Origin: Chrysomallon squamiferum
Lineage: Eukaryota > Mollusca > Gastropoda > Neomphalida > Peltospiridae
Direction of reading: 5' to 3'
DNA: 64,000 nt
NCBI GenBank assembly: GCA_012295275.1
Contig: CM022673.1
Coordinates: 10,620,288 to 10,684,287 of the forward strand
Shown here: piece by piece, positions 49,710-62,618 of the stretch
Numbering within the stretch: position 1 is the stretch's first letter
How the letters are laid out: every line of letters starts with the position of its first letter
Notes under the pieces: generated by a model
What the model saw: the letters and a program-made list of their open reading frames with translations, nothing else
Database searches by the model: none
Told to the model about the DNA's origin: nothing
Made by a program: the position numbers and the translations under genes

Positions 49710-50039
49710 TGTGTTTCCTTACTGAATACATTGTATGGAAAATAATTTTAATTAGTTAATTTGTAAACAGATTAGATACAATGATTTACTGTGGTACAAA
49801 AAATAAATATAAAGTTTATTAATAGAATAAATTAGACAAGAAAATAGTAATCCAAAAAAATTTAAAAATAAAATAAAATAAAATAACACACAAAACACAA
49901 CAAAACAAACAAAAAAGTCTAAAAAGAAACCAACAAAAAAGAGATAACTTTTCTTAAACAGTAAAGCTATTCACAACTTTCTTCTGTAACAGTTTTAATT
50001 ATTAAATGAACAATTAATTATTATAATATATAAAAATAT

Positions 50040-50074
<35 letters not shown>

Positions 50075-52767
50075 ACAAAAATATAAAATGCTTTAACATC
50101 TGAAAAGTTTATGCCAGCAATAAATAAAGATAAAATAAAATTAAAATTAATTATTATTAAAACAAAATAGAATAATATAAAATAATTTGTAGCTCAATAA
50201 AATATAACAATAAAAACTGTAAGAACTTAATATAATTTGAAGAATTTGTAAGACACCTTTTTAATAAAATTAATAAAAATTAAAATCAATTAAAAAGACA
50301 AGAACTCAGAATATGGTGGGAGGTTCACAACAGGTTGGAAAATACTTCTGAAGAAAATAGTTTAATTTCATTGTATTCTAAACAATAAATAAAATGTTCA
50401 AACAAAAAAAAAAAAAAAAATTGATATTAGCTTTACTTCTTTCTAAGAGATAACACATATTTCATTCATTTTTGCCAAATTTTAGATATTTAGATTTAAA
50501 TTTAGCATCTGAAGTATGGATACAGACACCCAATGAAACAGACTTTTAATAATCCGAGCAAGAATATAATCTTTTAACCTACAAATATCTTGGCAAACTT
50601 TATACCCACTCTATTTCATTCTCTAAAATGAAGCATATTTCTGGCACTTTTGCCAAATTTAATATTTATAGATTAAATTTTTATAAGTCTGAATATTTAC
50701 AAATATCTGATCAGACTTTTAAGTATAAAGAATAAAGTGTTTTTAATCTGAAAGTACAATGGCTTTTTAAACTTTAGACAGGCAAAAACAATCATCTATA
50801 TTTCTGAAATGACAGCAAGACATCAGACAAGATAATTATTTAAGGAATTACAATTAACACTCACTGTTATTTGGAATTAAAACAACACTTAATTACATGC
50901 TTACAAAAGTATTAAGATTGTCTGTTTCTTATTTTTCCAATTATTATTAATATTATTAGAACATTTTTATATATGTATATATATACATATAAACAACAGA
51001 ATGCTGTATATACATTTCAAGATTTGAAAATTGGGATAAAAGCCTTCCTACTTTACATATTAATTCTTATTTATATTGCACCTGCAAAATTTACAAGTAT
51101 GATGGAAAGACAAAAGGACTTACAGATTTTAATAAAATAGAGAGACAAAAAAAAAAAAGATAAGAAATTGCTCAGCAAAAATGTTAGCATTTACTAAATA
51201 CAGTATTGAATCTTTAAATAACATATCTGCATAATTATATTAATTGTTACAACATACATGTGCCCTTATGATTTGTACAAGTTTACAACAGAAATGTTTC
51301 AACTGACAACATCAATATTTAAATATTTAGTTATCTATACAAAAATGACAGTATACTAGGTTTTAAAAATAATTCATAAGTCAGTCAATATTATAAGTGT
51401 CATACTTCAAAAATGGCTAAAATTCTCAAGGAAACATTTAAAAAAAAAAAAAAAAATGAAATGCAATGAAGAGGAAAATAAATTAGTCTTATTAATAAAG
51501 AATTGCAGAAAAAACTCCCCAAAAAAAACCCAAAGAATATAAAAATTATAATTAAAAAACCGAAAAAAAAAAATAATTAAATATTCAAAAAAAAAATTAA
51601 AAATAATTAAAAAATGAAAAAAATAAAAATAAAAATAAAAATAAAACAATGAAAAAATGTTTATTATAAAATATTTGTATCTATCTTAAGAAATTAATTT
51701 TCACTGCCCTTGTCATTAAAATAATTTTCTGTTATTCCACAAGTTAATGTTTTTTTAATGAGATGTGACAAGTGATAACATACACATGTGCATGTAATTT
51801 GCATTATTATATCAATATTCCATAGTTTGTGTGCATGCTTACATTTGTATATGGTATTTGTGATCTATGTCAGAGCTACTTAAGGAAATATTCTGGTTCT
51901 TGGTTCTCTGAATACTGTGTAAAAAAAAAAAAAAAAAAAAAAGAAGAAATACCTTATTAATTATTAAATAAAGTATTAAAAGTCTATTTCACTTTGCAAA
52001 TGTTCTTGAAATACATCTAGATCAGAGGACAGCAAACATTTTATATCATCAACTTCTGCATACAGTCAATGATCTACCCCAAATCCCAAGATTGCAAAAT
52101 AAATAAATAAATAAATATTATTAGTAATAAATTTCTCTATTTAAAGATAAGCAAACTTTGATCATTTCCAAAAAAAATATATTTTTTAAATTATAAAAAA
52201 ATAAATTAAAAGTTAACCGTGAGGTTCTTATACTGGTATAACTGTTAATGTAATTGATTCTGCCACTTTACACCCTGATATATAACTGACCCCTAGGACA
52301 AACCACACCCACCCACAGATATCATCCACAGTGCTGACCAGTGATCTAGATAATGTCTTTGACAATGTATGAACAGTTTGGAATAAAGGCTATTTATATC
52401 TCCCTTTTTCAATAAAAGTTCTTTTAGAAAGTTTAATGACCCAACTTCCAGTGCCAGTGTTACATGCATCAGTGTTATGTGTTTGTGTGTTTTAATATAT
52501 AAACCCATAACATTAGATTTACAATGTATTATAATATTATGTATTGTTATGAAGATTAAATGAGGTACTGTGAAGTACTTTAATTTGAAGATTATGTTGT
52601 TTTAAAAACAATTACTGTCTGTGTATTTTAATACATTTTAGATGAAATTAATATTACTATTGTTTTCCCTGTTTAAAATGGATAAAAGGTAAAGTTATGT
52701 ATCAACAATACAATGAAAAAAAAAAAAAAAACCCTAAAATTTAAAAAGAATAAAATGAAATGAATGA

Positions 52768-52810
<43 letters not shown>

Positions 52811-53569
52811 CTTTGGAGAAAAAACAGTTCTAAATTTGTGTTTAATGATACACTGAGATCAAACAACATTTATTCTTTGTACATATTTTTATGAGAGAAA
52901 AACATGAGACTAAAATGAAAGGAGAATTTTTCTTGAAAAAGAAAAGCTTTCTAATGAGGTAAACTACTGAAAGATGATCACATTAAGCTTGCTGAATGAT
53001 GATGACGATGTCACAAGAAGTTTTATTCCTCAGTTACAAATCAGAAGAAACTGCAACAGCCACAGACATCACCAACAGAACAGCTTGTCAGGAAATCCTT
53101 CGTCAACAGACTGCCTTGTTGTTATTACACAAACAAAACAGTTCAGGTTACCAAACTTGACTAAATGGGATGCCGTTACCATACTCATCATCATGTTCTG
53201 TAATATTACGCTGCAATACGATTGTACCACAAGTACAGTCAACAAGATGAAATGGACCAATACCGTTTCTTTCAATACAAAATAAACATGCAACCAGAAA
53301 TGTCTTAAATTCTTCAGAAATTTTTCATTCTTCTGCTATCAGCCTGACTGCTGTTGTGTCTAATCCAAAAACTGAGTCAATTTTCATCTTGTCAGTTATC
53401 ACACATCCAAATGTCTTTTTTCTTCTTTTTAATACAGAAAGTTGTAACTGCCCTGTTTTTTTCCCAAACATGAAAACAACTTTTCATTGTTCCTGTCATG
53501 TTCATTTTCAAACACATCCATAATCCAAACTGTTTTTATTACAGAATGTTGCAGTGACATTTTTATTAT

Positions 53570-54174
53570 TTGAAGTACCCAAAACCCTGAAATATATATT
53601 TCTTAAACTCTATGACACAGAATGCTACATTCTCTGGATATTTTAACATTTCCTTTAAAACTTAGAAATCCTCCAAAACCTTGAAATGAATATATATTAT
53701 GAATAATTAAAAGTTTCATACTCAATTTTACATAGTCTTGTCTTTCACTTAATCTATCATAATATCAGAAATATGCATTATTGACATCTGTTATTTGTTA
53801 CTGTGATTTGAAATACTTTGAAATATATGTGTATATAATTCTGTGTTGCTAAGTGTTTGTGGCTGCCTGTTTGTTTTTTATATGATGCGTCCTACTGCCT
53901 TGGAAGTTCCCAAAACCACAAAACACATGTACTAATATCTACTCCAAAGTGACTTTTCTCAGTCCTGGTGATGGAGAGTTCTTTCATTTAATAATCTTTC
54001 AAATTCCACACTTCCTTGAAATGAATATGGAGTTCTGGTGTGCATAAACAATGATTTTCCTAAATCACACAAATTTCATGGGTGCTATTTCTTGTTGAAC
54101 CATCTAATATGAATTACATGTTCCCAAAACCTTGAAATCAATATTTATAAACTTACTCTATGATGAACTATGGA

Positions 54175-54213
<39 letters not shown>

Positions 54214-54990
54214 ATTGCCAATTCTTAAAAAGCTATAATATTTAAGATATGTCTAAGAAAATTTCCCAAAAATCTGAAAACTAATTTAAAAAAAAAAAGC
54301 CCATTTGATCTGACACATGTTGGTCTTTGTTAATTTTTCTCTTCATCACTTTTTTAACATTTTGTTTGACAGTTTTTCATACTTTTATATAAATATTGGG
54401 CTGGATGTTTATCATCTTCCATTAGGTATTATAACTTTGGTTGTATTACATTTCCACAGTGGTATTATTTAGGCTTCTAGTAACTATCTTCCTAAAAGGC
54501 AAACATTAAACACATTTCCCAGCCATCTGCCATGGATGCATTGCTAAGACTTTTCCCTAATCCTATTCCAGATAAGCACTATCAGTCATCATTTATCACT
54601 TATCTTAAGAAATTAATCATAATTTTCTATATATGTATGAGTAATCTGTCATCATCTTCCGGTGAGGCATCATGAAGCTTGTTTATCATAGCATTACCAA
54701 GCACTTTTTTTCAGAATCTTTAAAACAGGCATCATTAAGCTCTAGTTCTGTTTTCTACATAAGCATAAGTAAGCTCTTTTTCTTCATAGGCATTATAAAA
54801 CTCATTTTTTTCTCTACCACATGCACATTATTATATTTTGTAAATGACTATCTTCTATGTAGGCATTTTTAAAGATATTTTTCAATACGATCTTTCAAAC
54901 AGGCATTTTTAAACTTTTATCACATCATCCACAGAGGCAATGTTAACTTTTTTTTCCTTTCTGACATCTATCTTCTGCAGTGGAATTTTA
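53570..54990. repeat. Two degenerate minisatellite-like blocks downstream of SBF
   Basis: From about 53577 to 54275, variants of CCAAAACC(T/C)TGAAAT(G/C)AATAT recur irregularly. From about 54660 to 54960, variants of AGGCAT(T/C)(A/T)T(T/A)AA(A/G)CT(C/T) recur every 30-70 bases. Both look like old, heavily mutated tandem arrays. Confidence 0.5.
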
Positions 54991-55465
54991 CTAAGTTCTT
55001 GTTCTTGTCAACATTTTCCACAACAGCCTTCATTTAAGCTTTCAAATTTTCATCAAAAATCGATGCATGTGTTTAAAAACGAAACACAAAAACAGATTTC
55101 AAAAGCAATAATAAACCTTCATGCCTCTCCTGATCTTTAAAAAAAAAATTTAAAAATTAAACAAAAAAAATCTAAATAAATATGACAAAATATTCCTATG
55201 AGTATGAAAAGCATCACCTAATTGTGAGAGCTCAGCTCAGTCTATTGTGATTTCTGTATCACAAAAATAAATAGAAAATTTACCCTCTTTTGTAAGGATT
55301 CACAGTAGCTGTGAATAATAATGTTGTATTCTACATTAAAGCATGATAGCTAAGGCAAACTATAATGTTTCCAGGCACACCAGACGTCACAGCTGCTGAC
55401 ATGAATGGTGGGGTGGAGGGGGGGGGGCGAAAGAAGAAATGTATTTTTAGTTTTCTATTTGTGAA

Positions 55466-56831
55466 TTACTGTATACAACTTTGTAACTTGTCAATCCATT
55501 CTTGGGCTGCTGCCGGGTTTGTTGCCATAAAATTGTATTGTCGTCTCACTGTCCTTATCTGAAACACGAGAAAAAAACAAAACAAAAAAACATGTACAGT
55601 TGAAGATTGTTAAGATAAAATCATAAATGCAGCTTATAAATGAAACAGTTTAAATTTTGAGACACATCTGCTCCAAGTAAAATAAAAATAAAAATTTATA
55701 AAAAAATACAATAAAATAGAAATAAGTAAATTAAAAAAATAAATAATAATAAAAATAAATAAATAAAAATAAATAATAATAAAAATAAATAAATAAAAAT
55801 AAATAAATTAAATTATTAATAAAAATATGAATAAATGAATAAAATACACTAAAAGAAAATATATATAAAAAAAAGTATTTTTGACTCATTACCTCAAATA
55901 TGGAACTTTCTTCAGATTTCTTAGATGTTCCGGGAAAACTCTTCACAGGTTGAACTGACTCAACTTCAGCCAGGTCGATGAAACCTCTACAGTTTGAGTC
56001 CTCCACTGCATCATAGTACCTCAGCTACAAATCAAAAACCTTTGTTATATAAGTTTGTGCTGTCAGATGAATTTTTAGTTTGTAAATACTTCCGTTATAT
56101 AAAAAATAAATGTAAAAAAATATAAATAAAACATGAAAAAAAAAAAAAAAAAAAAAAAACACTTTAATAGTCAGATGTTCTGAAAGAAAATAGTAAAATC
56201 AAACTGAAACTAGATATAGTAAACGTCTTTTTAAAAACTACTTTTAACAAAGATTTAATCCCAAATGAAACAGTAAAATCTAATTCAGACTAGATGTCTC
56301 ACTTTATATTTATTTAATAACAATACCAACTCCGAAGAACTGTGTAAAACAACTGCAATTTTAACTCTGGACAAACTCAGTGGATGTTTCATTGAATCAA
56401 CAAAGAACAGTTTTATGAATTTGAAAAACGCTACCTTTAATAAACATGTAAATCCAAAATACGTTGCAGCCCAGACAAACTCACCTGGTGTTTCATGGAA
56501 TCCAGGACAAACCAGCGCTGCTTCCAGCCTTTCAGCAGAGCTCCTTGTTTGTAAAGATGTCCTTCATGTGTCCGTGTTTCACCAACATTTGCAGGGAAAT
56601 TCTCATAGATCTGAGATGAACCTTTTAAAATAAGCTCAAATTAATGATAGGAGGAATGGGTTGAAGGAACATTTGATTAATGACTTTTTAAAAAATAATC
56701 AACAGTTATAATTAATTCCATAATGAAACTGAAATAACAAGAAAGTATAAAATTATCTTTATGTATTAGAAACTCATGGAAACTTAGAAAAACACCCTCA
56801 CTGATGCATGCATACAATAACACACATGCAT

Positions 56832-56866
<35 letters not shown>

Positions 56867-59800
56867 AACACACAAACACGCACACACACACACAAATAAA
56901 TAAAACAGTAAGATATGTCCATGTAATCTACCAACATGACAAAAAATTGGGGAAATACACTGAAAATTCTGTTTTACCTTGGTGCCTGCAACTGCTTAAA
57001 ATACAATTAAAGAAGTTTAAAAAAAACCCAACACATTATATTCTAACCCTGCAAGAGTTATGGGCCTTCTTTCAGCAAATAAAATGTCACTAAATGATTG
57101 CATTAGATATATAAAATTCTGATTTATGACATAACTGGTTAATTTATGGAGAATTTCAGTGAACCATTTTAAAAAAAATATATTTTTTCATTTTTTGAAT
57201 TTTTATAAATAATCACTACAATTCCTGAAAAGTGAACAAAACACACACAGTATGTGACTCTCCTGGTGTTAGCTGTGTACATACCGACAGCTGTTGAGGT
57301 ATTGCTGGGTGCGCCTGCCTGTGATATGCTGGAGCTGCTGGCACTGGTGTCAGCGACAGACTTCAGCTTTGTGCAGTTCTTGGGCACGAAGGGCTGACAC
57401 TTCTCATGACAGTTGTAACCACAGTCAATACAGTGCATACCTGGAACACAGAAACCAGAAATATAAATAAATAAATAAATAAATTAATTAATTAAAAATT
57501 AAAATAAATCAAAACAAATTAAATAAAATAAAAAAAATAAAAAATAATATTTAATTAAAATGAAAAAGCCACAAAACAAAAAACATAAAGTTAAAATTTT
57601 TTTTTTAAAAATGCACAAAAAAACCCCCATCAAAAGAAAGATAAAACAATATGGATAATGTTGTTTTACTTAACATTACTACAGCAGTAAGAACACATTG
57701 ATGAGTTTTTGTTTTATTTTAAATATTACAGATAAAAATGAACCTATCTTTCATCTAACAGTCATTCAAATTCTCAGTTCCTTGAAATAAGGTGTATTAC
57801 ATATATAAAGTAACAAAAAGTGACCAATCGACCAATACCTGTCTTGGACAATCCCCACAAGAGCTGTGTGCAGTAATCGCAATACACGGGCGTGGTGTAC
57901 GCCTGCTTCTCAAACCGGTGGGGCTGACTGAACGACCGAGCAGCCTCGCCCAGGAGCTTTCCTTTGACAAGAATCTCCAGAGTTTCCCTCTTGTGAATGG
58001 TTCTGCCGTGCGAGCGCACGAGCTGCGTGTTGAAGGACACCTGGCGATGAACGGCATCTCGAGACGGAGACTCCAGCTTGTCCCACATCACCTTCCACTT
58101 CTGGGGCAGATGTCCCAGGTCTGTCTCCAGCTGGTGCATGTCCTGCCAAAGAATATAAGATATTGATAAATGAAAAAAGATGTACAATATTTTTAACAGT
58201 GAACCACTCAATGTCCAGCTGATGCATGTCCTACCAAAGAATATGAGATACTGGTAAATGTAAAAAGATGTACAGTATTTTTAACAGTGAACCACTCAAT
58301 GTGTCCAGCTGATGCATGTCCTGCCAAAGAATATGAGATATTGGTAAATGAAAACATTTACAATACTTTTAACAATGAACCAGTGTATGTGTCTAGCTTA
58401 TACATGTCCTGGTAAAGAATATAAGAATAGGAAAATACAAGATATAGGAAAATGAAACTGTGTACGATAATATTAACAGTGATGCTATGTACAATGGATG
58501 ACACTGTTAAACAATGAAGCTATGTATGGTACTATTAAAAAGTGAATCAATGAATGCATTGGTTAAGTAGAGTAATAGTGTATGATGTAGGGAAGGTAAT
58601 GAAATAGTGAATGGTAAAGTAATATAGAAATGTACAAGAGTTAAACAATGCAAATATGCATTTGATGCATGGTAAATAATGAAAGATATAGGTAAATGAA
58701 AATTTTATGATACTGTGAAGCAGTGAAACAATGCATGTCCTGATTAAATAATATAATAATGAGAATGCAATTAATTAAATAATAATAATAAGAAGAAAAA
58801 GAACAAGAAGAAGAAAATAATAAGCAAAAGAAAATAATAAGCAAAAGAAAAGAAAAAGCTTTAAATCCAAAACCAGTTTAGAAGTGAACGAGTATAAAGT
58901 GGATAGCGAATTTAGTAACAACTTCTTTCTCTCTCAATCTGTCCAAGAAATTCCTTCTCAAATTTACCAGAAACTGCTTCTCAAAGAAGTTCAGCTCCTG
59001 CATCATCATGTTGTCATAGCAACCACTGAGTATCTTTCTGCGACTGATTTCCATGGCATCAGACTCTTGGTCTTCGTTCTGCCGGAGTTCTCGCTGAGCT
59101 ACTTCAATGTCGTAGGATGGACCATGAGCCAAATCTTCTCCGAGAAAGTAATCCCAGATCTTTAAGTTAGAGATGTTGGAATATGGCCGCAGAACCTGAA
59201 AAAAACCCAGCAGAATTTTGTCATTTTCATTACAAAAAACAAACAATGAGACGACAAATTCTATCAAATAATTCAGTAGTTGACTTTGAAAAATAGAAAG
59301 AATGATCAGGCTTACAATCACATGTATGTTAAGTTACAGATACAGAAAAACACAAATAAAATAGATGAATGATGCAGATGAACAGAAGTGAGAAAAACAT
59401 TTGCAACAGTGGTTTAACTATTGACCTATTAACCTGTTTAATTTTGTTCTTGTTATCAGTAAACAACATCTCACGGTGCACCATAAATAAGGAAAAATGA
59501 CTGCCATCAGTTGTTTGTGTGCTTGTTATGTTATTAAAGGCTAGTTTTCATTTATACATTAAAGTATACAATGGAAGTGTACAAAATGCATTCAAGCTAT
59601 CTCCATGATTATTTTAAGATATTCATATGATTTGAAGATATTCAGAACCAAAACAAAACTTTAATAATAAATCAATGAAACAAAATCAAAATAAGACGTA
59701 CAAAATCTAATCATGATGTCTGTTAACAACATTTTAACATGAAAAAAAACAAATCAAAGTATAGAAAATTTTATTATTTGTTCATTTTAAACTTTTTCTC

Positions 59801-60582
59801 TTTCACACACTCACAGTTTCTTGTTCATCAGGACTGTACATGAAGTTGTAGAAGATAGGAGAGCGCCGATGATGCTTGTCGATGTAGTCCCAGACAGAAG
59901 AGTGTATGCTGCTGCTGTGGAGGTATTTAGGCTGGAAGCCGAGTTCCTCGTCACCATCGTCGATGTTGAGCATGTGTTTGCCTTCAAGCAACAAACCTGC
60001 CTCGACTCGTTCAAGCTCACTGTCCATCATAAATGTACGAAATCGATTTGATACATAATGGTAGGCCAGAAACTTCAAGTAGTACTGGTTGAACTCAAAT
60101 GACAGAGGAAATTGATGGTGTATCTGAAATAAATATACATTTTAGTAGATTTTCATTTGAAGAATAATAGAGAAAACAAATTCATTATACTTAAATATGT
60201 ATCAAAGGTTGAGCTATTTTATTTTAAACTGAATTCTGATGACAGAAGAAAATCATAGTGTATCTGAAATAAAAATACATTTAGTAGAATTTTCATTCAC
60301 AATGTAAAGCAGAAACCAAATTCATTATGCTTAAATATGTATCTAAAGCCATGCTGTTTTAAGTTAGGTAACTTAAATTAGAAATGTTCTTTGTTCCTTT
60401 CCCATCCAACTGGCAAGCCATTCCTATAAATGTTTAAGCCAGAAATTGATAAAACTAGATTTGAAACACACACAGATAATAAATAAAAATAAATTAAAAT
60501 AAATAAACAAATACATAAATAAATAAATAAATAAATAAATAAAAACTAAATAAAACAAAAGTAAAGAAACAATTTAGATGGT

Positions 60583-60640
<58 letters not shown>

Positions 60641-62271
60641 ACAGAAAGTATTACTAGAAACAAAACACTAATAATACACAAACAGATTTAATAATTTCCA
60701 AACCTGATGAACAATATCGAGAAACTGTAAGAAGACAGGAGCAAATCCACTGGCCTGGTTGGCCGCAGTCTGGTTGCTACGGTGAGTGAAGCGGTGACCG
60801 AATGACAGCCATTCTTTCTCTACCAGAACTTTGAATCCCTCGATCGTACGGTAGTGAGGATCCAACAGAATCTCGGCCACAGACACCACCTGAAACAAAT
60901 TTACTGAATTAGTGATTTTATTTTACCTTTTAAAATAAAAAAATATTTGCAAAAAAAAAAAAAAAAGTAGAGAGGAAAAACATTCTTCAGAATGTGGAAG
61001 AACCTTTTTTCAAAGATGATTTTTTTTTTTCATTATTTTTCCTTAGCAGATGTTGTTATTCATGTGTGTTATTTTTAAACATTTATATTTCATTTTTTTT
61101 TTCTTGCTAGAGATTATATATATATATATATATATATATCATTAATTGATTATGTGATTTTTATACAGATAATTTTCATGATGTTAAAAACCTTTATTAT
61201 TATTATTATTATAATTTTTTTTTTTTTTTTTTTTTTGTTAGGTTAATTTTGACAGGCATGTTTCACCTGAGTTGTAACATCCCAGCCGTCTTCAAGACAG
61301 ATCATGACAGATGAACCCTGAACGTCCAGCAGATCCACTGTAGCCCCAGCCAGCTGTAGAACATTCTGAATCTGAAACACCAAAACAAGTTCAAAAACGT
61401 AAGACAATTACATATTAAAAGAACGTAAGTATATAAAATATTTAAAACAAATCTTCAATCTGTTCTAGTCTTAGTTTTATTTTAGTTACTATTTAAATAA
61501 AAAGTAACAGTATAAAATGAAACTAAAAAACAAAAAAGTAAATAAAAAAAAAAAAAAACAGCAAAGCAAAAAATTAATAATAATAATAATGAAAGAATGT
61601 AATCAATAAAAATGATTAAAAACAAAATAGAAGTTTTAAAAGTTTAACCTGTTGTAGCCATTCTGATTCCTCTATGGCTTTGTAGAGACATGACTCAGTC
61701 TGTGAAGGTGTGTTTGAGCTTGGCACACATGCCCTCATTAGTTTCTTGAAGCTTGTTTTCACGTGTCGAACTTCAAAGAAATCCACTGGGATGAAATCAC
61801 ATTTTGGAAATGATTCTACCTTGATACCCTGAAATAAAAATTATTACAGAAATTAAATTCAAGAATAGAAAATGAGTAACTTGTTGACTGGAAAAAAACA
61901 ATTTTGACACCAACCTTTACTAACAATAAGGGACAAAAAATATAAAATGTTACAGATTGATAGATAGATATGATAATTCTGATTCATTAACTTATTTAAA
62001 TAAACAACAAAAGCAAAATGTAATTTATGGATGGACATGGTAATTCCAATTAATTTACTTATTTAAATAATGTATTTTGATTATTTCATGGAAATCACCT
62101 TCATCTGAGTCTTTTCCCCTAGAACATAGAGCGCCACCTTATGGAGTCCTTTTACAGAACTGTTAATCAGGTCACCTCGATAATCCAGACTCCCATTTGC
62201 CTGCGACTGGGAATCAATGCTTGCTGAAGATATTCTGTTTTTACCTCTCAAGCTGCCTATTCGATTCATTG
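55466..62271 (-). CDS. SBF: Myotubularin-related pseudophosphatase SBF1/SBF2 (MTMR5/13), C-terminal part
   Basis: SBF proteins are catalytically dead myotubularins with a DENN domain that regulate active MTMR phosphatases and act on Rab GTPases. Eleven exons are in the window, 5' to 3' on the minus strand: 62271-62099, 61828-61649, 61371-61267, 60889-60704, 60123-59815, 59195-58923, 58142-57839, 57440-57285, 56610-56485 (see below), 56024-55893 and 55558-55466. They give about 680 residues. Visible parts are the end of the GRAM/start of the myotubularin domain ([10 protein letters not shown]), the phosphatase core ([41 protein letters not shown]), a C1 domain ([33 protein letters not shown]) and a PH domain ([20 protein letters not shown], then RTVRRQYNF). 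The P-loop reads [12 protein letters not shown]: the nucleophile Cys and the Arg are replaced. The phase from 57285 to the PH exon fits only if the acceptor is at 56621, or if a small exon was missed. DENN and GRAM exons lie beyond 64000. Confidence 0.93.
58127..58435 (-). repeat. Tandem repeat (about 88 bp) containing an SBF 3' splice site
   Basis: On the plus strand CCAGCTG(G/A)TGCATGTCCT(G/A)CC recurs at 58127, 58215 and 58305, with a decayed copy at about 58392 (spacings 88, 90, 87). Each unit continues AAAGAATAT(A/G)AGATA...GTGAACCA. The first unit is the real start of exon 58142-57839 with its acceptor (minus strand GGCAG|GACATGCA). The others are copies lying upstream in the intron. 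Confidence 0.88.
60095..60375 (-). repeat. Tandem duplication (140 bp) containing an SBF 3' splice site
   Basis: GACAGAGGAAATTGATGGTG at 60101 and GACAGAAGAAAATCATAGTG at 60241 are each followed by TATCTGAAAT, then AATACATTT(T)AGTAGA, TTTTCATT and CAAATTCATTAT(A/G)CTTAA. The first copy is the 5' edge and acceptor of exon 60123-59815 (minus strand ATTTCAG|ATACACC). The second is an intronic duplicate with an intact ATTTCAG|ATACAC. Confidence 0.88.
60587..60638. repeat. (CA)n microsatellite, 52 bp
   Basis: A perfect CA run about 65 bases downstream (minus strand) of the donor of SBF exon 60889-60704. Confidence 0.97.
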
Positions 62272-62582
62272 CTGAAATTTTATTTTAAAAAGAAAAAGAA
62301 AAATACTTGTTAAACCTTTGATAATTAATGTCAAATGACTGGTGTATTAAAGATCTGTTTGCTCTTGACCTCTGGAGAATATCATTATAATGTAATTTAT
62401 AACAGACAATTTGAAAATAATTAAATGTTCAGTAAATAATCACATGAATTTTGTTTTACCACTTTGACTTAATGAAGAAGGTTTTGTGTAATGCTAATAA
62501 CAAATAACAATAATAATAGTTTCAGAAGGAAACAATATAAATTTAAATAATGCTTAATATTTTTTTTAGTATGATGATGATG

Positions 62583-62618
<36 letters not shown>

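Larger units (their letters stand above)
46421..55465. other. Long gene-poor stretch, probably partly the SBF 3' UTR
   Basis: No supported gene. It holds (CT)n at 47134-47226, several A/T homopolymers and (AAT)n near 52771-52808. From about 52900 to 55400 the sequence is less simple and contains degenerate repeats; this part is immediately downstream of the minus-strand SBF stop and may be its 3' UTR. Short ORFs (for example 52974-53285) have no recognisable domain. Confidence 0.55.

Noticed and set aside
52974-53285. 103-codon plus-strand ORF in a less simple region
   Set aside because: No recognisable domain, and overlapping ORFs occur on the other strand; it is better explained as SBF 3' flank.
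57792-58166. 124-codon plus-strand ORF and two other-frame minus ORFs
   Set aside because: Shadows of the SBF C1-domain exon 58142-57839, whose frame shows clear homology.
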